Positions 1 through 9,341 are shown, counted from the stretch's first letter. The stretch is DNA of 64,000 nt from Acetobacter peroxydans (GCF_006539345.1 NZ_BJMV01000008.1:1-64000); one strand, 5' to 3'. Notes: generated by a model from the sequence alone, not told the origin. Numbers and translations: made by a program.

Positions 1-37
1 CTTCTGGGCACCATACGCTCCCCAAAAATAAAACAGC

Positions 38-952
38 CTATCCGGCCAACCCGACGCCCGCTGCGGCGAAGTAACGGTTGACCGCATCGCACAATGCGCC
101 CGCTACCATGGCCCTGTGCCCTGCCTGCTTGAGAGCGGCCTCATCCAGCCTGTTGGACATAAATCCCATCTCCACCAGCACGGATGGAATCTGCGCCGAT
201 TTCAGAACCGCAAAAGCCGCATGTCGATGTGGGTGCGTCAGCAGCAGCACACGTGAACTGAAAGAAGACACCACGGCCTGTGCCATATGCGCCGAGCCCG
301 TGCGCGTTTCCTCCGTGACCAGACTGGCCAAAATCTGCTGCACCTCGGGGGAGGCTCCATGCACAAGCGGGCCGCCATAGCGATCCGCGCTGTTTTCCGT
401 TCGTGCCAGATCGGCGGTCTGACTGTCAGACGCGCCGTGGGCGTGCGTATAGACACTTGCCCCACGCACAGAAGGGTCATGCAGGGCATCCGCGTGCATG
501 GACAAAAACAGGGACGCGCCATGCTGCTGCGCCAGCTCAACCCGCCCCGCTAGCGGAATAAAGCGATCACTGCTCCGCGTCATGGCAACACGATAGCGTC
601 CGGTTGCCAGCAACTGACGCCGCAATTCCTGCCCGGCAGCCTCCGCTACGTGTTTTTCATAGGTACCGGACAGGCCAATAGCCCCCGGATCCTTACCACC
701 ATGCCCGGGGTCCAGCATGATCAGGGGCTTGGGCGGTTCCGCACCCCCAATAACCGCAGGCGCACCGAGCTTTGCCGCGTGATGCCCGGTTCGCGCCAGA
801 GCGCCCGCCCACGGCGCGGCAGCCATCATGGCAGCGCCACCCAGAACGAGACGCCTCGGCAACAAAAGCCCGGAAGCGCCTGCCGCGTGAAGAAGCCTTT
901 CCTCAGAGGAAGGCCGCATTACACCAGCATTTTTTCCGCCATTCCGCGTCAT
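38..952 (-). CDS. amiC: N-acetylmuramoyl-L-alanine amidase (Amidase_3), probable Tat substrate
   Basis: This is a periplasmic zinc amidase that would cleave the amide bond between N-acetylmuramic acid and the stem peptide, as in daughter-cell separation. The N-terminus carries PRRLVLGGAAMMAAAPWAGA at about residues 32-51, a twin-arginine-like signal with AxA-type cleavage; E. coli AmiA and AmiC are known Tat substrates. The Amidase_3 domain starts near residue 75 with DPGHGGKDPGA (first zinc His), followed by the Glu in GTYEKH, the His in SMHAD and the catalytic Glu in LVEMGFMSN. No AMIN or LysM targeting domain is visible. The start is supported by GGGAG five bases upstream. It diverges from the RNase E gene. 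The family call is firm; the exact AmiA/B/C subtype is not. Confidence 0.9.
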   Translation of the reverse strand: MTRNGGKNAGVMRPSSEERLLHAAGASGLLLPRRLVLGGAAMMAAAPWAGALARTGHHAAKLGAPAVIGGAEPPKPLIMLDPGHGGKDPGAIGLSGTYEKHVAEAAGQELRRQLLATGRYRVAMTRSSDRFIPLAGRVELAQQHGASLFLSMHADALHDPSVRGASVYTHAHGASDSQTADLARTENSADRYGGPLVHGASPEVQQILASLVTEETRTGSAHMAQAVVSSFSSRVLLLTHPHRHAAFAVLKSAQIPSVLVEMGFMSNRLDEAALKQAGHRAMVAGALCDAVNRYFAAAGVGLAG

Positions 953-1509
953 CAGATCTCCCTGACAGCATATGTGCCTGCATGGAGTGGTGCATTACTA
1001 ATAGATACTATACGCCAAAAAATCATGTGGAACAAAACGCCACACACGATCACGCAGCATGGCGAGCCACCTCCACCTCTGCCAGACACTGTCATATAGC
1101 TGTCACATGAATGTCTTGCAGACAGCCTGCATTTGCGTCATGCTTATTGTGCATGGAAAAAGGGCTTTAATGCCCGCCGTGCAGACTATGTTCCTGTTTC
1201 TGGCCTGCATCGGCCGCAGGCCGCCCGGTGTGAGGGTGGCCCGGTATGACGCATCAGAAGCCGTTGCACACAACCAAGGATATGTGACAATCGCCCGTTT
1301 CAACGCCCTGAACACGACGGATAGACCGCAGGTGGCATGTCCCCTGGCTGGTGCCGTGCCGTGGCTTCCGGTCGGTTGGGGCGTAAGCGCTATCCCTGTT
1401 CCAGTTCATGCCTCTTTTTACCCGCAGGAAGCGCCCCCGCGCCACGCCATGCCCTTGTGGCAGCCGCGCGGCACGGGCTGGCCACCGGCGCACCGGAGTT
1501 GTTTTTTTT
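953..1509. other. Divergent intergenic region between amidase and RNase E genes
   Basis: This 557-base stretch has no convincing gene. It must contain the promoters of the two divergent genes and the long leader of the RNase E mRNA. I could not find a confident -35/-10 pair, a riboswitch or a strong hairpin. Long autoregulatory 5' leaders are known for rne in other bacteria, which makes the length noteworthy, but nothing in the bases proves that here. Confidence 0.4.
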
Positions 1510-4332
1510 ATGTCAAAGCGGATGCTTATCGACGCGACACACGCGGAAGAAACGCGCGTGGTCGTGATGGATGGAAACAGACTTGAGGATTACGATGTTG
1601 AATCAGCTGCCAAAAAGCAGCTTAAAGGAAACATCTACCTAGCACGTGTTATCCGGGTTGAACCCAGCCTGCAGGCTGCCTTTGTGGAATACGGCGGCAA
1701 CCGGCACGGCTTTCTGGCTTTCAGCGAAATCCATCCGGATTACTACCAGATTCCCGTAGCGGATCGCGAGCAGCTTCTGGCCCTTCAGGCTGAAGAAGAA
1801 ACCCTGCTCCAGAACGCCGAGGATGAGGACGAGGAAGCTGAGGCCCCCGCGACATCCGCCGAGGACACCGAAGCCGGTGAGGAAGGCGAAGACAGCGCCC
1901 CCTCGGAACAGGCCGACGCCCCGGAATATGTGAGCGGTGAAACCGACACTGGTGAGGAAGCGCTGATCCAGAAGCGCATTGCCCGTTTCCTGCGCAATTA
2001 CCGCATTCAGGAAGTCATCCGCCGCCGTCAGGTCATGCTGGTGCAGGTGGTCAAGGAAGAGCGCGGCAACAAAGGCGCGGCGCTGACCACCTATGTCTCT
2101 CTGGCCGGTCGTTACTGTGTACTGATGCCCAACGCCCTGCGTGGCGGCGGCGTGTCGCGCAAGATTACCTCCGTGCCCGACCGCAAGCGCCTGCGCGATA
2201 TTATCAGTGGGCTGAACCTGCCCCGCGGCATGGCCATGATTGTCCGCACCGCAGGCGCACAGCGCCCAGGCCCGGAAATTACCCGCGACTGCGAATACCT
2301 GCTGCACCTGTGGGACGACATTCGCGACCACACACTGCGCTCCATGGCTCCGGCCCTGATTTATGAAGAAGCCAGCCTGGTCAAACGCGCCATCCGCGAT
2401 GTGTACACGCGTGATGTCAGCGAGATCGTGGTGGACGGCGAAAGCGGCTGGAAAGCCGCTCGCGACTTCATGCGTATGCTCATGCCCCAGCACGCGGAAA
2501 AAGTGCGGCTGTGGAACAAGGAAAACCAGCCCCTGTTCACCCACTATCAGGTGGAAGGGCATCTGGACGCCATGTTCTCGCCCGTGGTGCCGCTGCGCTC
2601 GGGTGGGTATCTCGTTATCAACCAGACCGAAGCACTGGTTGCCATTGACGTGAACTCGGGCAAGGCCACAAGCCAGCGCAACATCGAGGAAACCGCCTTC
2701 CGCACCAATCAGGAAGCGGCTGATGAGGTGGCGCGCCAGCTCCGCCTGCGTGACCTCGCGGGGCTGATTGTCATCGACTTCATCGACATGGAGTCCCGCC
2801 GCCACAACACCATGATCGAGCGCCGCCTGAAGGATGCCCTGCGAAACGACCGCGCGCGTATCCAGATCGGCTCCATCTCGCATTTCGGGCTGCTGGAAAT
2901 GTCGCGTCAGCGGCTGCGTCCCTCAGTAGCGGAAGCGGCTTTTGTGCCCTGCCCGCACTGCAACGGCACAGGCGTGACCCGCAGCGTGGAAAGCTCCGCC
3001 CTGCATGTGCTCCGCTCGGTGGAAGAAGAAGGCGCACGCCGCCGGTCTTCGGCCATTACGGTGCATGTCGCAGCGGATATCGCCTTCTATATTCTGAACA
3101 ACAAGCGGGACTGGCTGGGCCAGATCGAACAGCGCCACCAGATGGAAGTGCTGTTCTCGCCCGATGCAACGCTGCCGGTGCCGGAAATCCGCATCGAACG
3201 CCGCCAGAGCGCCCGCCACCCGGTTGCAGTCCATGCACCTCAGCTTGCTCCGGTTGAAAATGTCGTTGTGGACGAACCTGCTGAGGAAGACAGCCTGCCC
3301 ACAGCACAAGCCGCTCAGCCCAAAGTGCAGGCACAGCAGCCGCAACGGAATGAATCCGAAGCCACCGTGCAGGGCGAAGCTGGTACGCAGGGCGAGGACG
3401 AACCGCGTCGTCGCCGCCGCCGCCGTCGTCGCCGTCGTAGCGGAGCGGGTGAGAACGCTCAGGCTGGCAACCAGTCCGAGACCATGCAAGGCGCGGACGC
3501 CGACACCGAGGAAGACGCGGATGAAGGACAGGGTATTGCCCCTGGCCATGAAACCGCAGCCCCTCGCACCACGGCTGAAGTGACGAACGGCGCCGCTGCC
3601 AATCTGGTGCCCGGCCGCCGCCGCACACGCCATACCCGCGTGCGCCGCGACGAGAACGAGCAGCAGTCCTCAGCCCAGACCATCACGATTGAGGAAGGCG
3701 CAGCCCCGCAGCCGCGTCGGCCAGTCTGGAATGGCCCGACTCCGGCCAATCCGTTTGGCGGTGCGCCTGATATTTTCGAACTGCTCGAAAATAGCGTGCA
3801 GCAGCACATCACTACCCCGCGCCAGTCGCACCCTGCCCACAGGGCGGAAACGCCGGTTCAGTCCGTAACCCCGGTTCTGGAAGAAGCCCTACCTCCCGCA
3901 GAAGCGGAAGCCCCGGCACCTGTTGCCGAGGCAGCAGAAGCCAAACCTGCCCGCCGCCCGCGCCGTCGCTCCACTGCGAAGACCAGCACGGATGAAACCG
4001 TGCAGGCCTCCGAAGCCGACACCACGGAGGCAAAGCCCACCCGCCGCCGTACCACCCGCAAAAGCACGGCCAAGGCCGAGGTAGAAGCGGTTGTCGAAAC
4101 AGCGCCAGCGGATGAAGGCACGGAAGCGCAGGCCCCCAAGGCCCCTCGCCGCCGCGCCCGCAAGAGTGCGGCCGCCACACAGGCTCAGGAAGCTGAAACG
4201 GTAACGCAAACCAAGACAGAAGCCCCGGCAGCCGAAACCGATGAGGCCAAGGCCGAACCGCTGGTGCAGCCGATCATGATCGAAAACAGCCCCCCTGCCG
4301 CGCGTCGTCGCACAGGGTGGTGGAAGCGCTAG
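1510..4332 (+). CDS. rne: Ribonuclease E
   Basis: This is the endoribonuclease that starts mRNA decay and matures rRNA and tRNA, cutting single-stranded AU-rich RNA. The start MSKRMLIDATHAEETR is chosen because CGGAG lies 11 bases upstream and it matches alphaproteobacterial RNase E; upstream in-frame codons are spurious. The S1 domain is interrupted at about residues 93-155 by an acidic Asp/Glu-rich insertion, as is usual in alphaproteobacteria. The catalytic Asp residues are in AIDVNSG (about 378) and VIDFIDM (about 421), and the Zn-link is CPHCNGTG (about 481). The C-terminal half is a disordered scaffold with an 11-Arg run near residue 635 and more Arg/Lys-rich segments, ending in RRRTGWWKR. 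Total length is 940 residues. A strong terminator follows. Confidence 0.96.
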   Translation: MSKRMLIDATHAEETRVVVMDGNRLEDYDVESAAKKQLKGNIYLARVIRVEPSLQAAFVEYGGNRHGFLAFSEIHPDYYQIPVADREQLLALQAEEETLLQNAEDEDEEAEAPATSAEDTEAGEEGEDSAPSEQADAPEYVSGETDTGEEALIQKRIARFLRNYRIQEVIRRRQVMLVQVVKEERGNKGAALTTYVSLAGRYCVLMPNALRGGGVSRKITSVPDRKRLRDIISGLNLPRGMAMIVRTAGAQRPGPEITRDCEYLLHLWDDIRDHTLRSMAPALIYEEASLVKRAIRDVYTRDVSEIVVDGESGWKAARDFMRMLMPQHAEKVRLWNKENQPLFTHYQVEGHLDAMFSPVVPLRSGGYLVINQTEALVAIDVNSGKATSQRNIEETAFRTNQEAADEVARQLRLRDLAGLIVIDFIDMESRRHNTMIERRLKDALRNDRARIQIGSISHFGLLEMSRQRLRPSVAEAAFVPCPHCNGTGVTRSVESSALHVLRSVEEEGARRRSSAITVHVAADIAFYILNNKRDWLGQIEQRHQMEVLFSPDATLPVPEIRIERRQSARHPVAVHAPQLAPVENVVVDEPAEEDSLPTAQAAQPKVQAQQPQRNESEATVQGEAGTQGEDEPRRRRRRRRRRRSGAGENAQAGNQSETMQGADADTEEDADEGQGIAPGHETAAPRTTAEVTNGAAANLVPGRRRTRHTRVRRDENEQQSSAQTITIEEGAAPQPRRPVWNGPTPANPFGGAPDIFELLENSVQQHITTPRQSHPAHRAETPVQSVTPVLEEALPPAEAEAPAPVAEAAEAKPARRPRRRSTAKTSTDETVQASEADTTEAKPTRRRTTRKSTAKAEVEAVVETAPADEGTEAQAPKAPRRRARKSAAATQAQEAETVTQTKTEAPAAETDEAKAEPLVQPIMIENSPPAARRRTGWWKR

Positions 4333-4389
4333 CGTAGCACCAGCCTTCCTCCGGCGCGCCATGGCCGCCGGAGGGAAGCAAGGCAGCAA

Positions 4390-4424
4390 AAACGGGCCAG
4401 GGCACATGCTCTGGCCCGTTTTTT
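4390..4424 (+). terminator. Rho-independent terminator of rne
   Basis: The stem ACGGGCCAG/CTGGCCCGT has a 10-base loop and is followed directly by TTTTTT. It lies about 60 bases after the RNase E stop codon and before hisG. Confidence 0.93.
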
Positions 4425-4594
4425 ATACCCGGAACGCAGGCACGCCGCCCTACCCTCTGGAAATGTTCGCATCCGGCCCGGTTTTTCTTCCGGCGTACCC
4501 TGTGCTACAGAGCACCCCTTGCGTTCAGACACCCCTGTCCAGACGCCCCTGACCATGGACCGTTGCGTCCGCTACCGTGCCCACCGGAGTTTTC

Positions 4595-5338
4595 ATGACC
4601 AAGCCTTTCGCAGACCGCCCGACCGAAGACCTGCCCGGCATGGCGCAGCACGGAACCGGGCGTGATGAACGGCTGGTACTGGCCCTGCCCAAAGGCCGTA
4701 TCCTCAAGGCTGTGGCGCCGCTGATCAGCCATACGGGCATGGCCCCCGCGCGGGAATGCCTTGAAGGCGACAGCCGCAAGCTACGCTTTTCCACGCAGGA
4801 CCCCATGGTGGACGTGGTGCGCGTACGCTCTTTCGACGTGGCAACCTTTGTCGCCTCGGGCGGGGCGCAGGTTGGTATCTGCGGCGCGGATGTGCTGGCG
4901 GAATTCGACTACCCTGAAATCTACGCGCCTCTGGACCTCGGTATCGGGGCGTGCCGCATTTCCGTGGCGCAGCCTGCCGATCTGCCGCACGATCCGCAGG
5001 AATGGGCGCGCTGGTCTGACGTACGGGTTGCGACAAAATACCCGGCCATTACGCGCCGCTTCTTTGCCGCGCGCGGGATCAACGCCTCTATCGTGCATCT
5101 GCACGGGGCCATGGAACTGGCCCCCATGCTGGGCCTGTCGCGCCTGATTGTCGATCTGGTGGATACAGGTTCAACCCTGCGCGCCAACGGCCTGAAAGAG
5201 GTCGAAACCATTTCGCAGGTCACCAGTCGGCTGATCGTCAACCGGACGGCTCTTAAAACCCGCCCCGAACAGATCGCCGATGTGATCGCGCGCTTCCGTG
5301 CGGCTCTGGCCATGGCCCCCGCCGCAGACACCGTATAA
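4595..5338 (+). CDS. hisG: ATP phosphoribosyltransferase, catalytic subunit (short form)
   Basis: This enzyme catalyses the first step of histidine synthesis, joining ATP and PRPP to form phosphoribosyl-ATP. Family features include LVLALPKGRIL near the N-terminus, GGAQVGICGADVL in the middle, and the PRPP-loop region DLVDTGSTLRANGL. At 247 residues it lacks the C-terminal regulatory ACT-like domain of long HisG, so it should be the short form that needs the HisZ regulatory subunit; hisZ is not in this window. The ATG has GGAG five bases upstream, so I prefer it to a GTG six codons earlier. hisD follows after 15 bases, almost certainly in the same transcript. Confidence 0.95.
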   Translation: MTKPFADRPTEDLPGMAQHGTGRDERLVLALPKGRILKAVAPLISHTGMAPARECLEGDSRKLRFSTQDPMVDVVRVRSFDVATFVASGGAQVGICGADVLAEFDYPEIYAPLDLGIGACRISVAQPADLPHDPQEWARWSDVRVATKYPAITRRFFAARGINASIVHLHGAMELAPMLGLSRLIVDLVDTGSTLRANGLKEVETISQVTSRLIVNRTALKTRPEQIADVIARFRAALAMAPAADTV

Positions 5339-5353
5339 AACAGGGCACAGAGC

Positions 5354-6667
5354 ATGAAACGGCTTGATACGCGTGACGCTGATTTTGAATCCGCCTTTGC
5401 CAGCCTGCTGAGCGGGCGCGAACAGGGCCAGCAGGAAGTTGCCCGCCCTGTTGCGGATATTCTCGACCATGTGCGCCGCGAGGGTGATACGGCCCTGTGC
5501 GCCCTGACCGAGCGTTTTGACCGTCTGGCTGTCACCCCGGAAAAACTGGCTTTCACCGCGGAGGAAGTCGAGGCGGCACGGGCGCAGGTAGCCCCTGCCC
5601 TGCTCGATGCGCTGGAACTGGCCGCAGCGCGTATCGAAGCCTTCCACCGCGCCCAGATGCCGCAAGACCTGCGTTACACCGACGATGTAGGCATGACGCT
5701 GGGTCTGCGCTGGATTCCGCTTGATGCAGCAGGGCTGTATGTGCCCGGCGGCAAGGCGGCCTATCCGTCATCCGTGCTGATGAACGCCATCCCTGCACGG
5801 GTCGCCGGGGTCAAGCGGCTGGCCATGTGCGTGCCCACGCCCGATGGCGTTATCAACCCGCTGGTGCTCGCGGCCGCTCACTGCGCCGGTGTGACCGAAA
5901 TCTACCGTGTTGGCGGCGCGCAGGCTGTGGCCGCCATGGCCTACGGCACAGACACGATCCGTCCGGTTGACCGGATTGTCGGCCCCGGCAACGCCTACGT
6001 GGCCGAAGCCAAGCGGCAAGTGTTCGGCCATGTGGGGATCGACAGCATAGCCGGCCCCTCCGACGTGGTGGTCATTGCCGATTCGGGTTCTGATCCGCGC
6101 GTGATCGCCCTCGATCTGCTGGCACAGGCGGAGCATGATGAACTGGCTCAGTCCACGCTGATCACCCCCGACACCGCCTTTGCCGATGCCGTGACGCAGG
6201 CCGTGGAAGCCGAACTGAATGTGCTGACCCGCAAGGCTATTGCCGGGGCGAGCTGGCGCGACAATGGGGCCGTGCTGATCGCACGCGATTTCAACGAAGC
6301 GGTGGAACTAGCCAACCGTCTGGCCCCCGAACACCTTGAGCTGATGGTGGACGACCCCGAGGCCCTGCTGCCGTTGGTACGCCATGCAGGCGCGGTTTTC
6401 CTTGGGCGTTTCTGCCCGGAAGCTGTGGGCGACTACGTGGGCGGCCCCAACCATGTGCTGCCCACCTCGCGCACGGCGCGCTTCGCCTCAGGGCTTGCGG
6501 TGTTCGACTTCATGAAGCGCACCACCTTCCTGTCCGGCGGGCCGGATGCCCTGCGCCGCATCGGCCCCGCCGCCGTGGCTCTGGCCGATGCCGAAGGGCT
6601 GGAAGCACATGCGCTGAGTGTCTCCGCCCGGCTGGATGCGCTGGCGCGCAACACCCCTAACACCTGA
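5354..6667 (+). CDS. hisD: Histidinol dehydrogenase
   Basis: HisD is a zinc- and NAD-dependent enzyme that oxidises L-histidinol to L-histidine in two steps, the end of the pathway. Family motifs include YVPGGKAAYPSSVLMNAIPA, VGPGNAYVAEAKRQVFG, GPSDVVVIAD, the zinc-site region LAQAEHDELAQ, the catalytic APEHLEL and the GGPNHVLPTSRTARFASGL segment. Its 437 residues are standard. It follows hisG by 15 bases; the other his genes are not next to this pair. The next gene, infA, starts about 100 bases downstream with a possible hairpin between them. Confidence 0.97.
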   Translation: MKRLDTRDADFESAFASLLSGREQGQQEVARPVADILDHVRREGDTALCALTERFDRLAVTPEKLAFTAEEVEAARAQVAPALLDALELAAARIEAFHRAQMPQDLRYTDDVGMTLGLRWIPLDAAGLYVPGGKAAYPSSVLMNAIPARVAGVKRLAMCVPTPDGVINPLVLAAAHCAGVTEIYRVGGAQAVAAMAYGTDTIRPVDRIVGPGNAYVAEAKRQVFGHVGIDSIAGPSDVVVIADSGSDPRVIALDLLAQAEHDELAQSTLITPDTAFADAVTQAVEAELNVLTRKAIAGASWRDNGAVLIARDFNEAVELANRLAPEHLELMVDDPEALLPLVRHAGAVFLGRFCPEAVGDYVGGPNHVLPTSRTARFASGLAVFDFMKRTTFLSGGPDALRRIGPAAVALADAEGLEAHALSVSARLDALARNTPNT

Positions 6668-6673
6668 GCATCA

Positions 6674-6712
6674 GGGCAGCGGCAACACAGCTAATGCTTG
6701 ACCCCGCTGCCC
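6674..6712. other. Inverted repeat between hisD and infA
   Basis: The arms GGGCAGCGG and CCGCTGCCC pair perfectly over 9 bp with a 21-base loop. There is no T-tract, so it may be a weak attenuator or an mRNA 3' stabiliser rather than a classical terminator. It begins seven bases after the hisD stop. Confidence 0.35.
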
Positions 6713-6769
6713 CCCTCCACCATACCTGCTCACCAAACCTCTCTCAGTCCCGAACAAACGAAGGATGCA

Positions 6770-6988
6770 ATGTCTAAAGAAGACATGATCGAATTCAGCG
6801 GCACAGTCACCGAACTGCTGCCTAACGCCATGTTCCGCGTCAAGCTCGACAACGAACATGTCATTCTGGCCCATACCAGTGGCAAAATGCGCAAGAACCG
6901 TATCCGTGTTCTGGCCGGGGACAGAGTAAACGTGGAAATGACCCCCTACGACCTGACCAAAGGCCGTATCACCTTCCGCTTCAAGTAA
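6770..6988 (+). CDS. infA: Translation initiation factor IF-1
   Basis: IF-1 binds the ribosomal A site during initiation and assists IF-2 and IF-3. The product is 72 residues, the universal length, and is one OB fold starting [20 protein letters not shown] and ending [10 protein letters not shown] chose the internal ATG because it gives the exact family N-terminus; the upstream in-frame extension of 24 codons has no conserved sequence. The order infA-maf-RNase E/G-like-yacG is familiar in alphaproteobacteria. Confidence 0.98.
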   Translation: MSKEDMIEFSGTVTELLPNAMFRVKLDNEHVILAHTSGKMRKNRIRVLAGDRVNVEMTPYDLTKGRITFRFK

Positions 6989-6992
6989 CACC

Positions 6993-7649
6993 GTGCCTGC
7001 CTCCAGCCCGGACGCCGCTACGGCAGCCTCCGCCTGCACGGACAACGTGGGGCCGCGCCCCCTGCTGGTTCTGGCCTCTGCCTCTCCACGCCGGGTCGAA
7101 CTGCTGAGCCAGATCGGACTGGCGCCGGATCGCATCTGCCCGGCGGATATTGACGAGACACCTCATCGCACTGAGCTGCCCCGCCAGTATGCCCGGCGCA
7201 TGGCGGATGAAAAAGCCCGCTCTGTCGCCCGGCACGTTACCGAGCCCGCCCTGATTCTGGCGGCCGATACGGTCGTGACACTGGGGCGGCGCATTCTGCC
7301 CAAAGCCGAAAGCCGGGATATTGCGCGCTCCTGCCTCAGCCTGCTTTCCGGGCGGCGGCACATGGTCATGACCGCAGTGAGCGTCATGCCGAGCCCCGCG
7401 TGGACTCAGGGCCGCCATGCGGAACGTCTGGTTGAGACAGCGGTCACTTTCTCGCGCCTCAGCGCTGCCCAGCTTGAAGCTCTGCTCGACAATGGGGATT
7501 GGCTGGGCAAGGCGGGCGGCTACGCCCTGCAGGGGGCGGCAGCCAGTCTGATCCGTTTTGTTTCGGGCAGTCCTTCAGGCGTTATCGGGCTGCCCCTGTT
7601 CGAAACCGCCCAGCTTCTGCGCGGGCAGGCCGGAGGCTGGCTGGCGTGA
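6993..7649 (+). CDS. maf: Maf-family nucleoside triphosphate pyrophosphatase
   Basis: Maf proteins hydrolyse canonical or modified nucleoside triphosphates to monophosphates as a house-cleaning activity. The signature SASPRRVELLSQIGL lies near residue 30, the catalytic Asp region LAADTVV near residue 90, and the KAGGYALQGAAASLI segment near residue 168. The start is GTG, four bases after infA, with a low-complexity Ala-rich leader of about 20 residues. The stop overlaps the start of the next gene. Whether it is the dTTP/UTP or the m7GTP subtype cannot be told with confidence. Confidence 0.9.
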   Translation: MPASSPDAATAASACTDNVGPRPLLVLASASPRRVELLSQIGLAPDRICPADIDETPHRTELPRQYARRMADEKARSVARHVTEPALILAADTVVTLGRRILPKAESRDIARSCLSLLSGRRHMVMTAVSVMPSPAWTQGRHAERLVETAVTFSRLSAAQLEALLDNGDWLGKAGGYALQGAAASLIRFVSGSPSGVIGLPLFETAQLLRGQAGGWLA

Positions 7650-8752
7650 GTCTGGTGCTGCATGTCGTCCATTATCCGGGCGAGATGCACCTTGCCGTGA
7701 CGGAACAGGGCGAACTGGTGGATTTTGCCCTGTGGCGGCCCGGAGCCCCAGATCATGTAGGCGACTGTTTCCATGCGCGGGTTGAAGCACTTGTACCCAG
7801 CATGGGAGGTGCTTTTGTCGATCTTGGGCTGGATACGGCAGGTTTCCTACCTTTACCCAAAGACGTTCCCCCTCTGACACAGGGGCAGGCCATCACGGTT
7901 GTCGTGACCCGCGCGGCACAGGGCGGCAAAGGCGTGCGCGTCCGACTTGCCTCCCCCGACGGCGCGCCGACCACCGACACCCCCCGACAAGGCGCGCCGC
8001 GCCTGATTGCAACCGGCCCGACCCCACTTGAACGCCTTGCCGCCCTGTGGCCCGCCGCAAGCCTTGCCGTAGACAGCCCGGCAGCCGCGGCCGTGGTCCC
8101 TCCGGCTCTGCGCGAAAGACGACTGCCGGGCTTTCATGCCCTGCCAGAAGACATCGCCGCCGCCTGTGCCGCATTGGAAGAGCCCGAGGTGAGCCTGCCC
8201 GGCGGCCTGTCCGCAACCATCACACCCACCCCGGCCCTGATCGCCATCGACATGGATGCGCCCCCCGCGCAGGGCGTTCTTCCCAAACAGACTGCGCAGT
8301 ACGCCGCCAACAAGGCGGCCCTGCCCGCGCTTATGAGCCAGATCCGGCTGCGGAATCTTTCCGGCGCTATTATTATTGACCCCGCCGGGCTGGCCATTCG
8401 CAAACGGCAGGCACTGCTGGCTCCTGTGCAGGAAGCGCTACAGGCCGACCCCCTGCGCCCGCGTTGCCTGGGGGTTACCGCTCTGGGTCTGATTGAAATC
8501 CTGCGCCCGAGAGTTCTGCCCTCCCTGCCGGAACTGCTCGGCAGCGCCCATGGCCGAGCACTCGCGGCCCTGCGCCATATTGTCACTCATGCCCCCGGCA
8601 CGACCTCCCTGTACGTCGGCAGCCGCATCCTGCACGCACTGGAACATGACCCGCAGGCGGTGGCAGACTGCACGCACGCCATCGGTCATGGACTGAACGT
8701 GGTTCTTGCCCCCGCCCTGCCTGACCTGCACTGGAGCCTTAAACAGCCATGA
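7646..8752 (+). CDS. Short ribonuclease E/G family protein
   Basis: This is an RNase E/G-like endoribonuclease of 368 residues. The N-terminal part resembles the S1 RNA-binding domain (SMGGAFVDLGLDTAGFLPL), and the catalytic half keeps Asp in AIAIDMDAP (about 198) and IIIDPAGLAIRKR (about 242). It lacks the CPxCxG Zn-link through which RNase E and RNase G tetramerise, and it has no C-terminal scaffold. The proposed GTG start overlaps the maf stop by four bases, indicating translational coupling; upstream in-frame codons lie inside maf. Similar short proteins sit between maf and yacG in other alphaproteobacteria, where their role is little studied. Confidence 0.8.
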   Translation: MSLVLHVVHYPGEMHLAVTEQGELVDFALWRPGAPDHVGDCFHARVEALVPSMGGAFVDLGLDTAGFLPLPKDVPPLTQGQAITVVVTRAAQGGKGVRVRLASPDGAPTTDTPRQGAPRLIATGPTPLERLAALWPAASLAVDSPAAAAVVPPALRERRLPGFHALPEDIAAACAALEEPEVSLPGGLSATITPTPALIAIDMDAPPAQGVLPKQTAQYAANKAALPALMSQIRLRNLSGAIIIDPAGLAIRKRQALLAPVQEALQADPLRPRCLGVTALGLIEILRPRVLPSLPELLGSAHGRALAALRHIVTHAPGTTSLYVGSRILHALEHDPQAVADCTHAIGHGLNVVLAPALPDLHWSLKQP

Positions 8753-8952
8753 CGGACAGCCCCCGCGCCGCAAAACAGCCCACCTGCCCCATCTGTGGCC
8801 AGCCCTCTGCGCAGGCCACCCGGCCTTTCTGTTCACGACGTTGCGCCGATGTGGATTTAGGCCGGTGGTTTGCTGGCGCGTACCGCATACCGGGCCAACC
8901 CGCCACCGAAGACGAAAAAGACGACAGCACTGAAATAAATCAGGAAAGATGA
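8749..8952 (+). CDS. yacG: DNA gyrase inhibitor YacG-type zinc-finger protein
   Basis: YacG is a small zinc protein shown in E. coli to bind GyrB and inhibit gyrase. The 67-residue product has four Cys in the family pattern CPICGQ...PFCSRRCADVDLGRW, followed by an acidic tail. It overlaps the preceding RNase E/G-like gene in an ATGA junction, so the two are probably translated together. A tRNA gene begins 55 bases downstream. Confidence 0.92.
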   Translation: MTDSPRAAKQPTCPICGQPSAQATRPFCSRRCADVDLGRWFAGAYRIPGQPATEDEKDDSTEINQER

Positions 8953-9007
8953 CTTGATCTCCCCTGCGTGCTGGGATAAATGCTCTCTCACGCCGCAAGG
9001 CTGCGGT

Positions 9008-9083
9008 GCCCAAGTAGCTCAGTTGGTAGAGCATGCGACTGAAAATCGCAGTGTCACTGGTTCGATCCCGGTCTTGGGCACCA
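9008..9083 (+). tRNA. tRNA-Phe (GAA)
   Basis: This is a 76-base cloverleaf. The acceptor stem GCCCAAG pairs with CTTGGGC and is followed by the discriminator A and an encoded CCA end. The D-loop contains AGCTCAGTTGGTAGAGC, the anticodon loop is CTGAAAA with anticodon GAA, and the T-arm is CTGGTTCGATCCCGG. A TATAAT-like GATAAAT lies about 35 bases upstream. Confidence 0.98.
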
Positions 9084-9341
9084 TCTTCTTCCCCTTAAAA
9101 ATTAGAATGTCATAAACAGCACCGCACGGTCGCTATAAGCGGACTTTTTGCGGCTCCGCCGCGCCTCTGACAGCTCCATGCCAGTAACATTCTTTCCAGC
9201 AAATTAACGACCACGGCTTTTTTGTGGCGCTTACCTCTCCCAACCCGAAACCAGCTCAGCTAACATATGTCTTAAGGCTGTCCGCACGCCCTGTCGTAGT
9301 GGCCTGATTTAATTCGATACGGTCGTTGGGAAAATATATTC

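Noticed and set aside
1408-1509. N-terminal extension of RNase E by 34 codons
   Set aside because: No conserved sequence, and a good ribosome site lies before the later ATG.
1639-2883. 414-codon open frame on the minus strand
   Set aside because: It is antisense to the catalytic half of RNase E, whose motifs are unmistakable.
3400-3445. Trinucleotide-like repeat (Arg codons) in rne
   Set aside because: It encodes the Arg-rich RNA-binding part of the RNase E scaffold and is not an independent repeat element.
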